Shown here in pieces: positions 1 through 12,277 of a stretch of DNA of 64,000 nt. Within the stretch, counting starts at the first letter, position 1. Each line of letters starts with the position of its first letter. The position numbers and the translations under genes were made by a program. Source of the DNA: Plasmodium malariae (lineage: Eukaryota > Apicomplexa > Aconoidasida > Haemosporida > Plasmodiidae); assembly GCF_900090045.1 (NCBI RefSeq), contig NC_041786.1, forward strand, positions 2,660,501 through 2,724,500, in the 5' to 3' direction. The notes under the pieces were generated by a model. It was given only the letters and a program-made list of their open reading frames with translations. It was not told the DNA's origin and did no database searches.

Positions 1-1018
1 ACGCATAAAAATAAATATGCACAGATGTACGCTGCTTTACACACATGTGCAAAGGTTTATATAAATATAAAATGCAAAGGGTAAATCTCTATATTGATAC
101 TACTACTCATGTATATAAAGAATAAGCAAAGAAAAAAATTATTTATAAGTACTTACAACATGCAAAAGATAAAACAAAACTTTTACACCATATGAAAACG
201 ATAGTAGAATGGCGTCATTAAAAATAGATATATGCATAAGTATATGCATATATATATATATTTATTTGTAAAAAATAATATATGTGTCGAACGAATATGG
301 CCTGATTTAATATTAATATAGTTGTGTCATGTAGAATATTTAATAAAAAATAATATATTTAAAAAGGAGTCTATATTAGGAAACGTTACAATAAAAAGAA
401 AAATATCTATGATTTATACTATTCTGAAATACTAAAATAAAAATAAAAATAAAAATTTTTTTTTCTCTTTTCATATATTACAGTATTTATTAAATATAAT
501 ATTTATAAAACTTATTTTATTTTTATGAAACATTATTTTGGTTGTTCAAATTTACAGGAAAATCTATAAATTTTTATTTATTTTATGAAGAATGTAATTT
601 TTTAATTTATTATTATTTTATTAATTTTTCTTTATTGAATGAACATTATATATAAAAATAAAATATAGATGTATTTCCCTTATGAAGGAAAAAAAAAAAA
701 AAAAAAAGGAATTATCGAGTTCAAAAAATATTAGCTAATTTATGAATAAATAATTATACTTTATTTAATTTTTTTTTATGCATACAGAAAACATTAGACA
801 CTTGTTATAACAGTTGTAAGTTATATAACCTTTCAAATTTATTTGTAATGATGTTTTAAATTAAGTTTTATTAAACATTTTCGTAAGTATTTATATATAT
901 ATATACATATATATTTACATTACTTATGTACTCATAAGCAACCATTACATATTTCAATTTTCTGTTTACTATTCTAAATTTACGTTTACATTCAAGTTTA
1001 CTTAGTGCATAAATTTTA

Positions 1019-1054
<36 letters not shown>

Positions 1055-1201
1055 CTTTTATTCGTAGGTTATTACTTTTACAACTTAAAGGTTAAATTTT
1101 TTTATTACTTTTCAGTATACACACGAGAATATAGTAAATAATTTAATAAGAAATGGAAAAAAAAAATTGTATAAATGACACATTATCAACACTATTATAT
1201 T

Positions 1202-1236
<35 letters not shown>

Positions 1237-3761
1237 AAGATTTACAAAACGAATGATTTTATATGTATCAGATCGATATTGTTGTAAAAATAATTTTTTT
1301 TTTTTTTTTTTTCTATGTACACAGTAATTGCTAAATCAAAATAATACAAAAAAATTCAATATTATAAAATATTAAATTTAATTTTAAATTTCGCATAGGT
1401 TGACTCTTAATAAAAAAAATAAAATAATAAATAATAATAATATTAATTGAACAATATATGTATATATTTAAATATTCTTAAAATATTTTTAATTTTTTTA
1501 ATAAAAATAGTTGTCTGTATAATTTAATGCCAAGAACAAATACATGTTTGCACAAATTATATCTTGCATTTTTTTTTTTTTATTACATTAATTTTTATCT
1601 TCTCCATAAAAAAAAATTCTTTTTTTTTTTTTTTTTTTTTGCTTATTTTTAAAAAGTATATCAATCTTTATATAATAAATAAATGTAAATTTTTATATTT
1701 TATGTGAGTTATATTTATATATTTATTTCTTATTTTATTTTCTGAATAATATGCTCGGATTGTCTCAGTTTCTCACCGGCGTGTGCTGCTTTATTTGTGC
1801 TGATTTTTTATTAAAAAAAAAAAACAAAAAACAAATAATATAAATATATATTTGTACATGCACATTTCTGCTATTTTAAGAAGAAAGTTATTTCCTTTTT
1901 GCATTTACTATTTTGAATTATATTTTAAAAATTTCCTCAAAGTCATATTTATAAATAAAAAAAAAATGGTGTTTCTCTAATGCGTTTTTACAACTACCAT
2001 TAGCAAATTATGCTTATATTATTTTTTTTTCATTTAACAGTAATTTCTTCTCTAATTAAAAAACTTTGTAAAACGTGTACACATTTATATGTATTAATTC
2101 ATTAATAAAATAAAAGGGAATAAAATAAAAATTAGAAAAAGTTTACATGCTTACTATTTAGCATTTACTTACCTGTATAAATTTTCCCGAATTAGCAGCT
2201 TCTAATAATACTTATAAGAACGATAAAAAGAAAAAAAGTGATAGTAAAATGAAAGTATATATATATTAGAAGTAATGAGTAAAAAAAAGTATAAAATTGC
2301 TCAGTTAATCATCGTTCTCAAAAAGTCTATACATATCTATATGTTATTTATTTTATTTTTAGTTTTTTTACCTTTTTAATTCAATTAACAAAACATTTTG
2401 TGTGTTTGTATTTCGCAATTATTTTCAACTTCATATATTGCTATTACAGCTTTTCTTGTTTTTCTGTTTTGTTTTGTTTTTTATATACACATTACAAACA
2501 GTTTAACTTTAATATACTGCATGATGTATAATTGGTAAATATATAAAATTGTTGAGGGTTAAAGAGTGTCACTTTTTCCTCAGTAGTACAAATGCACATG
2601 TAATATTTATTCTCAAAAACCTCCTATACGTGCAATGGGTTTTTAGAAATAAAAAATAAAAAAATATAAAAAAAGTAAGATAAGAATAAAAGACTGTGTA
2701 AGGAAATTAACTAAATATAAAATATAAGATCAAATGTGTAAATTAAAAATATAATAATTCCATTCATAGGAAGAAACATGTAGTATTTTAAATATAATAA
2801 ATCCCTTGTTTTGAGATGGAATTACAAAGTATTGCATTTATTTTAATAATTATTTAGTGGAATATATATTCAACAATCACACTCTCACAAAATTTAATAT
2901 AAATTGTTAAAGAAGGTTCTGAATATTAATTAGGGGAAATTGCAGTGTTATAACAAAATAAAGAAAAGAACAAAAAATTGATTTTTTTTAGCCTTTCTTT
3001 CAATACGTTCATATACATATATATATATATATATATTTGTATTTATTTATTTACTAAAGTCTCATTTGTTCTATTCTATTATGCCGAGTTTTTATTTTTA
3101 TGTGTGCTATAATTTTTTGAATATTATGAACACATCATGTATTTCCAATTTGTCATTCATAAAAAGAAAAGCTGTTTTTTTTTTTTTTTTTTTTTTACAG
3201 CTAAAAATGAGCATAATTAAATAAACAAATAAATAAGTATATTCATATAAATAATAGATTTATAACCTTTTTTGAAAAGTGCGTATTTATTATTAAATTG
3301 TATTGATAAATTTGCCATGTACTACTATAATGTAAGCATGAGTATATATATATTACCTGCCATGTCTGTGTATAGTGCAACGAAAAAGGAAAACCAATAT
3401 TATTCAAATTTTGTGATATGTACAAAAGGAAATTATGTCCGAAGAATAAAAAAATAAAATAGCAAAATTTTATGTCTTGCACAGATTAATTTTAGTATTC
3501 ATTCTTTTTTTATGATTTTATTTTATTTTATTTTTCTTTTACTTCCCCTTTACTACAATAAGCTGTTTTTTTTTTAATTAAATGTGAATTATGTTTTTCC
3601 CAACATTTTTACATTTATATTCGATTATAAACTTGATCTATCATTTTGTTCCTCTGTTTTGTTCTGCTGCTTTGTTCTGCTGCTTTGTTCTGCTGTTCCG
3701 TTCTTTTGCTTTTTTATTCTTTACTTTTTTGTTTCATGAGAAAGTATCAGATTGTACGTAA
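1..3761. other. AT-rich region without a supportable gene
   Basis: I see no exon with both coding character and usable splice or start signals. The region holds homopolymer A or T tracts (for example about 1020-1048 and 3175-3196), a (TA)n run at about 1205-1234, and a small patch richer in G+C at about 1748-1802. Just before MUS81, at about 3655-3712, there is a short direct repeat based on TTGTTCTGCTGC, probably in its 5' untranslated region. Short open frames at 3243-3482 have intergenic composition and no recognisable domain. Confidence 0.6.
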
Positions 3762-6700
3762 ATGGAAGATAATAACTATATGAAAAAGCTAGCGAATAGA
3801 AAAATTAGAAGGAATTACAGTATACACCCTGAAAATATAATTTTTTATGACTACTTTAACAGTTTAAAACGGAAAGCACTGGCGCAAGGTCACAATAATT
3901 TGGTTATTTCTTTTAAAAAAATTATTAGTTCTATTTTAAAATACCCATTACCTATTAAGAATAGCCTGGACGCATATAAATTAAAAGGCGTAGGTAAGCG
4001 TTTTTCTTACTATTTTGAAAAGGCCTTATCACAAACCAAAGAAGAAAATAGGTATAATAATGTCAATGACAAGAATGGTTCTTCCAGTGGACATTTGTTA
4101 CGCATTAGCAATCACATAAATAAAGTTATTAACAATGCAGATAACTTTATAAGGGAGTTAGATGATGAGCTTTATAATATAAGAATAATTGGGGAATCGT
4201 CAGAAGATAGCATTTTAAGAAACATAAAAGAAATAGAAAAGGACTACTCGAATAGTAATAATAGTAGATGTAATAATAAAAAATTTAAAAGAAAGAAAAA
4301 AAAAAAAAAAGATAATATAATATCTGATGAGAGCAGTTATAACCGTTCCAATGAAAAAAATAATACTTTGCATTTAACTGCAAAAGCATATATATATACG
4401 AATAGTAAAAATTTAAATAATACTATAGTATCAGATAATACAATATATAGAAATAAATCATTCTTAGAATGTGAAGAAAAATCTACAAAAAGGAGCATTT
4501 CCTTTGCAAAGGAACGAAGAAAAAATAATTCCAATAATAAAAGTACATTGTGCCAGAAGAGCAAAAGGATAGAATTAAATGATTTTGAAAAAACTGTTCT
4601 CACTTTTCTAGATACATATGGTCATTTATATAACGAGGGTGCAATGAGCAAAGAAGAAATAACTATCGGGTTTTTAAAATCTTATAGAAATTCGGTAAAT
4701 ATTAATTTTAGGACCTTACGTAGGCTAATAAAATTAGAATATATTGAGAAAGTGGAAATCTTCGACAATAATTCATGTAATATTTCTACCACTTTTTCTA
4801 TATCTAAGGCAAAAAAAAGTAAATTAAAAGTTGTTAGCAAGATTAAATTGACACCAAAAGGAAAACATTATTTGGAGCATTTGGATCATGTGGAGTACTT
4901 GCAGCAGAAAAAGAGTAACTTACAAGAAGAAATTGTTTTTACAAAAGAGGAAAGAAACAAAACATCAGAAAAGGAAAATAATGGCGACAAAAAAAATATC
5001 TTATCTGACATGTTAAGTTCAGAAGAAAATTTTGAGAATGCTGAAAATGTATCAACGAGAATTAAAAAATTAGAAGAATGGATGAAAAAAGAAAATACTT
5101 ATAGTAATAAGGAAAATGATATTGACCTCGTAAATTGTGATAAAGCGAGTGAGAAACATTTTGATATATCTTCGTTTGTTACAGATGATCTTAATGGATA
5201 TGACATACAATCGATAGACAGTAGTGAAGAATGGAAAGAGTTAAATAGAAAATATGGTACAAGTAAATATAATACGAAAAGAGAATACCAAAAAAATAAT
5301 GATAAATCTGAAAAGGAATATACATACAGTTCTTCAGCATACACTAATTATAGTATATCATTTGGAGTTACTACTAAGACAGAAGTGAATAATTGTAATA
5401 ATAAGGAGAGAATAAATTCGGAGAATGAAGAAGATTTTATAGTGGATAAAAATAATAACGAGGGTAGTTCACACAATTTACATAATTTATATGTTAAGAA
5501 GAAAAAACAAGACAAAAGTGATAATATTAATTTAAATTTTGAATTAAAAAAAAAAGAAATTAATAAAAAGCTAAAATCAAGTCTCAAAGATAGGTTACAA
5601 AATAGAATTATGAACATGAACAAACAAAAGAGTAATTCTAGTGTATTATGGAGTAACGTATCAAAGTGGAATGACTTTTACGATAATTACAAATTAGATG
5701 GCAATGGAAATGGTAAGGGAAAAAAACTAACTAAGTTGTTGTTCAATCATGAGAACAAGGATGAGATTATTAATGAAAATAGAGATGAAAGAAATGATCA
5801 TGGGGGACATGATACGAAAAAATGTACAAATGATGATACTAATACTATTAATAAAAATGGAATGAATTGCATTAGTCATTGTATTATACCAAATATGGAT
5901 AATAACAAAGTAAAATTAAACGGAGCTGAAAAATCAGTAGATAAAGAATACAAGAATAACAAATCAGTTCTACCATCTTATAATAAGACAGAACAGCTAT
6001 CTTATTATAGTGGAGATTGGTGCAAAATAAATTACGACATTAATGAAAATATAATTAGTTACGATAAAAAGGATGAAAAAAAAGAAAACACAAAAGGTTA
6101 TTACCTTGACAGAGATACTGTAAGAAGTCAGGAAAAGGGAATTCTTGAATATTGCAAATCTGAAAATTGTAATAATCAAAATTGTACAAAAGATAACTGT
6201 ACCATTGAAAATTGTAGCACTAAAAATTATAGCATTGCAAATTATAACACTGAAAATTATAACACTGAAATGAATTCATCACTAATGAAGGGTATATCCG
6301 TACTTAAGAAATTTGGTCCAAATAATAAAGATAATGTAACAATTAGTGATAAACAAAATATTGTGGACCTAATTGATTTGTCAGATGAAGCATCAAATAA
6401 TACTATAAGAAGCTATGCATCTACTGATAAGTACAAACGGAGACCTGAAAACTGCAAGATGAAGAAAAGAAATGCTTCAAATGAAGAAGGTAAAATAAAG
6501 GAGGACACGAGAAAAAAGAAAAGAAGGAAGAAAAAAGGGGAAGTAAAAGAAGAAGCAGAGGAGATGACAGAAGTGGGAAAGGAGAAAGAGGAAATGTTGA
6601 AAAGGAAAGGAATAAAAGGTAAAAACATACATGAAATAAATGTAAAGGATAAGGACTTGAAGGACAAAGACGTAAAGAACAAAGATGTAAAGGGCATAGA

Positions 6701-7958
6701 CGTAGGTATTGGTATAGAAAAGGACCATATAAGCGAAGGAAAAGGAGAAAATAAGGATTGTCATGTTAGGTACGGGCCATTCGAAATTGTTATGGTGATT
6801 GATAATAGAGATGTGTCAGGTGCAAGCTATGAACAAAATGAAAAAATGAAAAAAATTTTTAACAATTACAAAGTAAAATATATAACTAGAAATTTACCAT
6901 TAGGTGACATTATATGGTTATGTAGGAGAACAATATATTATAAGAAAAATTCGTCAAAAAAAATAAGTCGAAAAAATAAGAAGAAATTTAAAGGTGAATA
7001 TGAAAGGGTAACTAATGAAAAGAAATATGGGGGCATCTTAAATAATGGTAGCAGTGGTAACGACAATAATAATAACATCAACAGAAATAAGGGAAACGAA
7101 GAGGAAAGTGGAGAAGAAATGAAAGTAAAGGGAGATAAAGAGGCAGCAGAACAGGAAGTTAAAGATGATGAAGAAATAGAATACGAGGAATACGTTTTAA
7201 AATGGATTGTTGAAAGAAAAACTCTAAACGATTTAAGTGCTAGCATAGTTGATGGAAGGTATGACGAACAAAAATATCGTTTAATGAGATCAAGAGAAAT
7301 ATATCATATAATATATTTAATAGAAAATAGTAATAATTCTTTCAAGAATTATATGAATTCTACGAAAGTACCATATGAAATGTTAACGAATGCACAACAT
7401 AGCACTCAGCTAGTTAACGGTTTTTCTATATTGAACAGCGAAAATATGAAACATACCTTCTTTTTACTGTGTGAAATGCATATACAAATTATACAAAATA
7501 TAAAAGAATATTGTCATATAGGAGAGAATGAATATATACTACATAGTGATAAGTTATCTTTATACTTAAAAAATAATGCTTCATTATGGGATCATTGGAA
7601 TAATGAATCTAAAAAATCCAAAAACAATATTGTTAAGGAGGTATTTGGTAAGCAGCTAAGACTTATAAATATGTGTGGATCTGAAGCCACTGAACTTATT
7701 TTATCCCTGTGGCCAACACCTTTCAAATTATATGAAGCACTTAATAAGTATACATATGATGGTATACTTGCTGAAAAGATTAAACGAATTTACTTAAAAA
7801 ATCGTGATATCATAGGTAAAAAAAGAGTCAAGTCTCCCATTGATACACAAGTAAGTTTTCGTTCTGTTGTTCATTCATGTATATGTGCAGATGTTTACTT
7901 CTCAAAAGAGAAGTTAATCGCCTATGTTATTCGTACATGTGAGTCGATATGTATATAG
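3762..7958 (+). CDS. MUS81: Crossover junction endonuclease MUS81
   Basis: Catalytic subunit of the MUS81-EME1 type 3'-flap and Holliday-junction endonuclease, acting in the nucleus at stalled forks and recombination intermediates. It is a single exon of 1398 residues. An N-terminal helix-hairpin-helix domain lies at about residues 19-90, with the family pattern YPLPIKNSLDAYKLKGVGKR. A winged-helix region follows at about 268-370. The ERCC4/XPF nuclease domain begins near 1005: VIDNRD, then LPLGDIIW (Asp1049), then VERKTLNDL (Glu1151, Arg1152, Lys1153) and IVDGRYDEQKYRL. These match the MUS81 pattern GD..ERK..D. The last 100 residues resemble the C-terminal HhH. Odd points are a Lys/Asn-rich linker of about 600 residues, an insertion of about 90 residues inside the nuclease between GDIIW and VERK, and a five-residue repeat (NC/NY pattern) encoded at about 6165-6270. 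Family members are usually 550-650 residues. Met1 is followed by a second in-frame Met at residue 6, and either could start. Confidence 0.92.
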   Translation: MEDNNYMKKLANRKIRRNYSIHPENIIFYDYFNSLKRKALAQGHNNLVISFKKIISSILKYPLPIKNSLDAYKLKGVGKRFSYYFEKALSQTKEENRYNNVNDKNGSSSGHLLRISNHINKVINNADNFIRELDDELYNIRIIGESSEDSILRNIKEIEKDYSNSNNSRCNNKKFKRKKKKKKDNIISDESSYNRSNEKNNTLHLTAKAYIYTNSKNLNNTIVSDNTIYRNKSFLECEEKSTKRSISFAKERRKNNSNNKSTLCQKSKRIELNDFEKTVLTFLDTYGHLYNEGAMSKEEITIGFLKSYRNSVNINFRTLRRLIKLEYIEKVEIFDNNSCNISTTFSISKAKKSKLKVVSKIKLTPKGKHYLEHLDHVEYLQQKKSNLQEEIVFTKEERNKTSEKENNGDKKNILSDMLSSEENFENAENVSTRIKKLEEWMKKENTYSNKENDIDLVNCDKASEKHFDISSFVTDDLNGYDIQSIDSSEEWKELNRKYGTSKYNTKREYQKNNDKSEKEYTYSSSAYTNYSISFGVTTKTEVNNCNNKERINSENEEDFIVDKNNNEGSSHNLHNLYVKKKKQDKSDNINLNFELKKKEINKKLKSSLKDRLQNRIMNMNKQKSNSSVLWSNVSKWNDFYDNYKLDGNGNGKGKKLTKLLFNHENKDEIINENRDERNDHGGHDTKKCTNDDTNTINKNGMNCISHCIIPNMDNNKVKLNGAEKSVDKEYKNNKSVLPSYNKTEQLSYYSGDWCKINYDINENIISYDKKDEKKENTKGYYLDRDTVRSQEKGILEYCKSENCNNQNCTKDNCTIENCSTKNYSIANYNTENYNTEMNSSLMKGISVLKKFGPNNKDNVTISDKQNIVDLIDLSDEASNNTIRSYASTDKYKRRPENCKMKKRNASNEEGKIKEDTRKKKRRKKKGEVKEEAEEMTEVGKEKEEMLKRKGIKGKNIHEINVKDKDLKDKDVKNKDVKGIDVGIGIEKDHISEGKGENKDCHVRYGPFEIVMVIDNRDVSGASYEQNEKMKKIFNNYKVKYITRNLPLGDIIWLCRRTIYYKKNSSKKISRKNKKKFKGEYERVTNEKKYGGILNNGSSGNDNNNNINRNKGNEEESGEEMKVKGDKEAAEQEVKDDEEIEYEEYVLKWIVERKTLNDLSASIVDGRYDEQKYRLMRSREIYHIIYLIENSNNSFKNYMNSTKVPYEMLTNAQHSTQLVNGFSILNSENMKHTFFLLCEMHIQIIQNIKEYCHIGENEYILHSDKLSLYLKNNASLWDHWNNESKKSKNNIVKEVFGKQLRLINMCGSEATELILSLWPTPFKLYEALNKYTYDGILAEKIKRIYLKNRDIIGKKRVKSPIDTQVSFRSVVHSCICADVYFSKEKLIAYVIRTCESICI

Positions 7959-9464
7959 TAATGCATGCATATGTATATACTTATAGGCACATACATATAT
8001 ATGCAGATACTTACATGTACATATTTATCTCTCCCTGCACACCCTTTTTTTCAGTTGATAGCACAATTGAGGCAAATGTATGCACCTGACTCAATTTAAA
8101 TGTTTGAACGTATTATCATAGGTCCTATTTAAAGGGATATAAAAATAATCATGGGGGAAAAATATGGTCATAATTAATTTATACCGTCTTATTAATACTA
8201 GTATTTTGTTAAGCATAACTGTTTTGTAATAACATGAGCCTTGATCCTTATCGATCTTTAATACATAGTTCTTCATTAGCGGCATCTTAAAATTGTAGAA
8301 GAGTACAATTTTTATGTAAAAACGATCTTTGTTTATTATTCACACTGTGTATATATACATGGGATGTTGGTACTTACATATGGGTAAACGTAATTACATT
8401 TTCGTTTGCGTTTGTTTTTGCTTTCTCCTTCTTTCCCTTTCTTTCCGCTTTTAAACTATATTTGTGTCCCCTTTTTTATGTTGCCCTATTATTTTTTTTA
8501 TTTTTTTTTTTTTTGTCATGTTAATGTTCATTATAAGCATTAAAGAGAAAAGTTCGTTGTTAAAATGTATTGTCTGAAACAAAATATTTTCAATTGAAAA
8601 TTTAAAGACATCTATAGATAAGTAAAAAAGCATAATAGAAACAGTAAAAAAAAAAATATAAAAATAGAACAAATAATTAAAAAACAACTTAAAAAAAAAA
8701 AAAAATAATAAAGCACACATTAATAACTACTTCAGATAAATGGTTACTGGGGAGGGGGTAAAGTAAAAATATAGGAGGAAAAAGGTGCATGGTTAAAATG
8801 AAAATCATAGTAAAATAAAATTCAGAATATGGATTAGGATATAAGCTAACTAATAATGGGAAAATATAAATATATCAATATATACACACATTAATATATC
8901 AATATATTATTATAGCAATATATCCATATATTATTATAGCAATATATCCATATATCATTATAGCAATATATCCATATATCATTATAGCAATATATCCATA
9001 TATCATTATAGCAATATATCCATATATCATTATAGCAATATATCCATATATCATTATAGCAATATATCCATATATCATTATAGCAATATATCCATATATC
9101 ATTATAGCAATATATCATTATAACAATGCAAATTTTTAAATATTAACATATATACATATGTATAAACATATAAACAGCACAAAGAAATGCAAAATAGCAT
9201 ATTCGCATGTCTGTGTAGAAATCATATTTGATATGGTTAGTGAGCACAAAATTACAAGATTTCCATAAAAAGAACTAAAAATAATTATTCATTAACAATT
9301 ATGCACTCTTATGTGGGAAAACAAAAAAAAGGGAATTCACATATATGTGGTCTATGTAAAAATGTACATATATGACTATATATGTAAGTATCCAAGTATG
9401 CACGTATGTATGCACACACTCTGCAACATATAACCGATATGGCAAAAAGAGGTATACATTTTTA
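7959..9464. other. Convergent intergenic region between MUS81 and BRF1
   Basis: This is the shared 3' flank of two convergent genes. It contains the 24-bp minisatellite listed separately and a 64-codon open frame on the minus strand at 8091-8285. That frame is noticeably less AT-rich than its surroundings but is not recognised. I do not call it a gene; see the findings. Confidence 0.5.
8905..9122. repeat. 24-bp minisatellite, about 9 copies
   Basis: Direct repeat with unit ATCATTATAGCAATATATCC plus four more bases (period 24). The first copies carry ATTATT in place of ATCATT. Because 24 is a multiple of three, it stays open in more than one frame and gives artefactual reading frames such as (IYCYNDIW)n. 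It lies between two convergent genes. Confidence 0.9.
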
Positions 9465-12277
9465 TCAAGAGGAAAAAAGAGATTTCAATACTTGGTAATT
9501 AATTTTCCCAGAAAGATTTCTGTCTGATTTTTCAAGAGCCCTCAAAACAGAATCTCCTGTTGATTGAGTATCCTGAAGATCATCTACTTTTTTTTTTTGT
9601 TTGTTTCTCATTTTATTTTTTCCATTCGTAGTATTATCAGTATTATTTCTTTTCTTTTTTTTTCTCAACTGTTTTGATAAATGTGGTAAATAATTTTTCA
9701 TCATGTCATCCCATATGAGCATTTTTATTTCCTTTTCCTTTTCAGATAACATAATATTCTCCATTTCACTATCATAAATGTCGCTTAATGTTTCATCATC
9801 AGGTTCTATCGATGTATCTGAGTTTGAATTGAAGTTAACACTTTGGTCATTGGTACAATTAGAGTTATTTTCAAAGAAATAGCTCAAGTCGGTTAGAGCA
9901 CTGCTAACATTGTTCGCACTCTTCAATCCATTGAAGATATTGTCACTACATCCAATTTCTGTATTATTTATATTTTTACCTTGTATATTATTACATTCTA
10001 AATAGTTAAATTCATCTACATCATTAAGTACACTACTTAGCTCTGAGTTTACAGTTTCTTTCAGGGTAGAGCAATAAAAATTGTTATCTGTCAATTCGCT
10101 ACCTTTGTTTGAACATTCTTCTTCAAATAAATTCGTTTTGCTACTACGGCTTAGATTATCTAACTGATAAGTAGTACTGCAACCATCAAAGCCTGTAAAA
10201 TCACTACAACTATTACTATTCATAGCATTATGAAGTTTACTAATATTTTGGGGCTCCCTTATTTCATCTGCGTTTGCAAAATTTTTACAACTATATGCAC
10301 ACGTTATATTACTTTTATTTAATTCATTGTCTTTGTCTAAAATGGGTGAAGTAGTTATTGAATACTCTAAATCTGACATTTTGTTTGTATTAGGAATTGA
10401 AAAAACGGATTTCATGGATAAGGCATCCACATCCTTTTCTTCCCCTTTCTGTTTCATATACTCCCTTTCTACGTTATCGTGCTCTTTTTCATTAATGCTG
10501 CCAGTGGTGCTAATACTGCCAATACTACCTGTACTACTAGTAGTAACACCATTACTGCAAGCCTTGCCTGCTTTACTTTTTGCAAAATTATTATTTATTT
10601 TGAGCTTGTCACAACTCCCTTCTATACTAATAGTGTTCATAATTTTTAATGCTAAATTATCTATATCATTTCCCTCAGGATTGTCATTACATATTTCTTC
10701 TAAATTTATTCCACTATTCGATAAAATCCCACTTTCTTGATTTTTCTTTTGTGCTATATTATTTACTAGGTCCGTTCTTTCCCTCTCTCTTCCCTCTTCC
10801 GCTCCCTTTTGCATTTCCCTTTCCCTTTGTTCTTCCCCTTGCTTATCCCTTTCGATATCCCTACCCTCACTCACAGCACAACTAACCGTAGTGCAATATT
10901 CTAGCTCATTACAAGATGAGTGGTTATCCACAAAAGAAAAGTTATTACAAGTATCAGCATCATTATAGACATCATCATATATGGTATTAATAACACTATT
11001 GCGCAATGAACTACTGTCATCGAGAATTTTTGGCGTGTATACTTCTTCCGTTAGATTCTCTGAATCATATAACGATTTTGTACTAGCAGTAAACTGTTCT
11101 TCGGAGTGAAGCAAGGATAATGTTTTATTTTTTTCTATTATTTCATATTTTAATTTTCTTTTATTATACGAAATAACACATGGAGGTATAGTACTTGAAG
11201 GTATATCATTAATACTGATTGAATCAAATTCGCTAGCTTTAATTTTAGCAGTATTGGTATTTTTAAATTCTGACAATCTTTTAATAATAGTAGGATTTGA
11301 AATTCTAACAATGTTAGCTATCGTATTCGAATTAATTGGAATACCATGCATCCTTGTTGATATTAAAAGAGCAGCACCACATAAACCTGTTGGTCTTCTA
11401 CCTGTACTTATCCAATCTCTTGTCATCGCTTGAATGAGTTTGATACCTGTATAAGTAACTTTATATATATCATTCTTTAAATTAAGTTTATGAGCAAATC
11501 TTTCTAAGAATAAAGAGGGATCTATGTTTGGAACATTGATATGTAATAATCTTAATAATTTTAAAAAAGTTTTTCCTAAAGGTTTTACAGGTGTTTGTAA
11601 TATATCACTAAAATCTATTAACATGATAGGAGATTTTTCCCTCCTACATATTGTGTATAAACAAGATGCAGCAACATAGGAATTATTTCTACCCATGGTA
11701 AAATTTCTTTGTAATGCCATTAAATAAATTCTTTGTGCTGCTTCGATATGCTGACTTGATAAATGTAAATTATCGGCTATCTTCTGAATGTTTACATAAC
11801 CTTTTTGCAGTGATATTTCCCTGCTTTCTCTTATGCCCCATGACAATATGAACGACTTGTTTCCACTCGACGGGATGAACTGACCAACCTGTTAAGGAGG
11901 GGGGAGGGGGAAGCACGGGGGATCGATTTAGGAGTAAAAAAGAAATGGGCGAAATGGAAAAAATAGCAACATGTGGACAACGTATGAACAACATATGGAC
12001 AACAAAAAGAACGTGAATGCAAGCTAAATGCTCATGAAATGCAATACAGTCAAAATGTTAACATAACGATTGGCTTAGCAAAACTACAGTGAGAACATAT
12101 ATTTTGTTTTCTCTCTTACCATTGAAATAGCACCATTGTTATTTTCCACAAATTCCAAAGATTCTACTATTTTGTTTTCTTCTAAAACTGCTCCACATCT
12201 TAAGCAAATAACTTCTCCTTGCCCTTCATTCGTTTCAATATCTGAGCTTAAGCAATTCTTGCACACAACTTGATTCA
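9465..12277 (-). CDS. BRF1: Transcription factor IIIB subunit BRF1 (TFIIB-related)
   Basis: TFIIIB subunit that recruits RNA polymerase III to tRNA and 5S genes. Visible coding exons are 12277..12120 and 11888..9465, with an intron at 11889-12119 (GTAAGA...TTAACAG). The upstream exon encodes the zinc ribbon, CKNC then CLRC, followed by VLEENKIVESLEFVEN. Across the intron the frame continues as VGQFIP, the BRF 'VGQF' linker. Two cyclin-fold repeats follow, including GRNNSYVAASCLYTICR and GRRPTGLCGAALLISTRMHG, the latter diagnostic of BRF1 rather than TFIIB. LSEKEKEIKMLIWDDMMKNYL near the C-terminus matches the BRF1 TBP-binding homology block. A Ser/Asn/Asp-rich insertion of about 450 residues lies between these parts. 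The 5' exon begins after an acceptor (TTTACAG, ending at 12278) with the bases TG in phase, so the Met codon is not contiguous: it is either split by the intron or lies in an upstream exon I could not place. About 860 residues. Confidence 0.88.

Noticed and set aside
8891..9118. Two overlapping minus-strand reading frames with IYCYNDIW repeats
   Set aside because: They are the 24-bp minisatellite read in two frames. Period divisible by three keeps any frame open.
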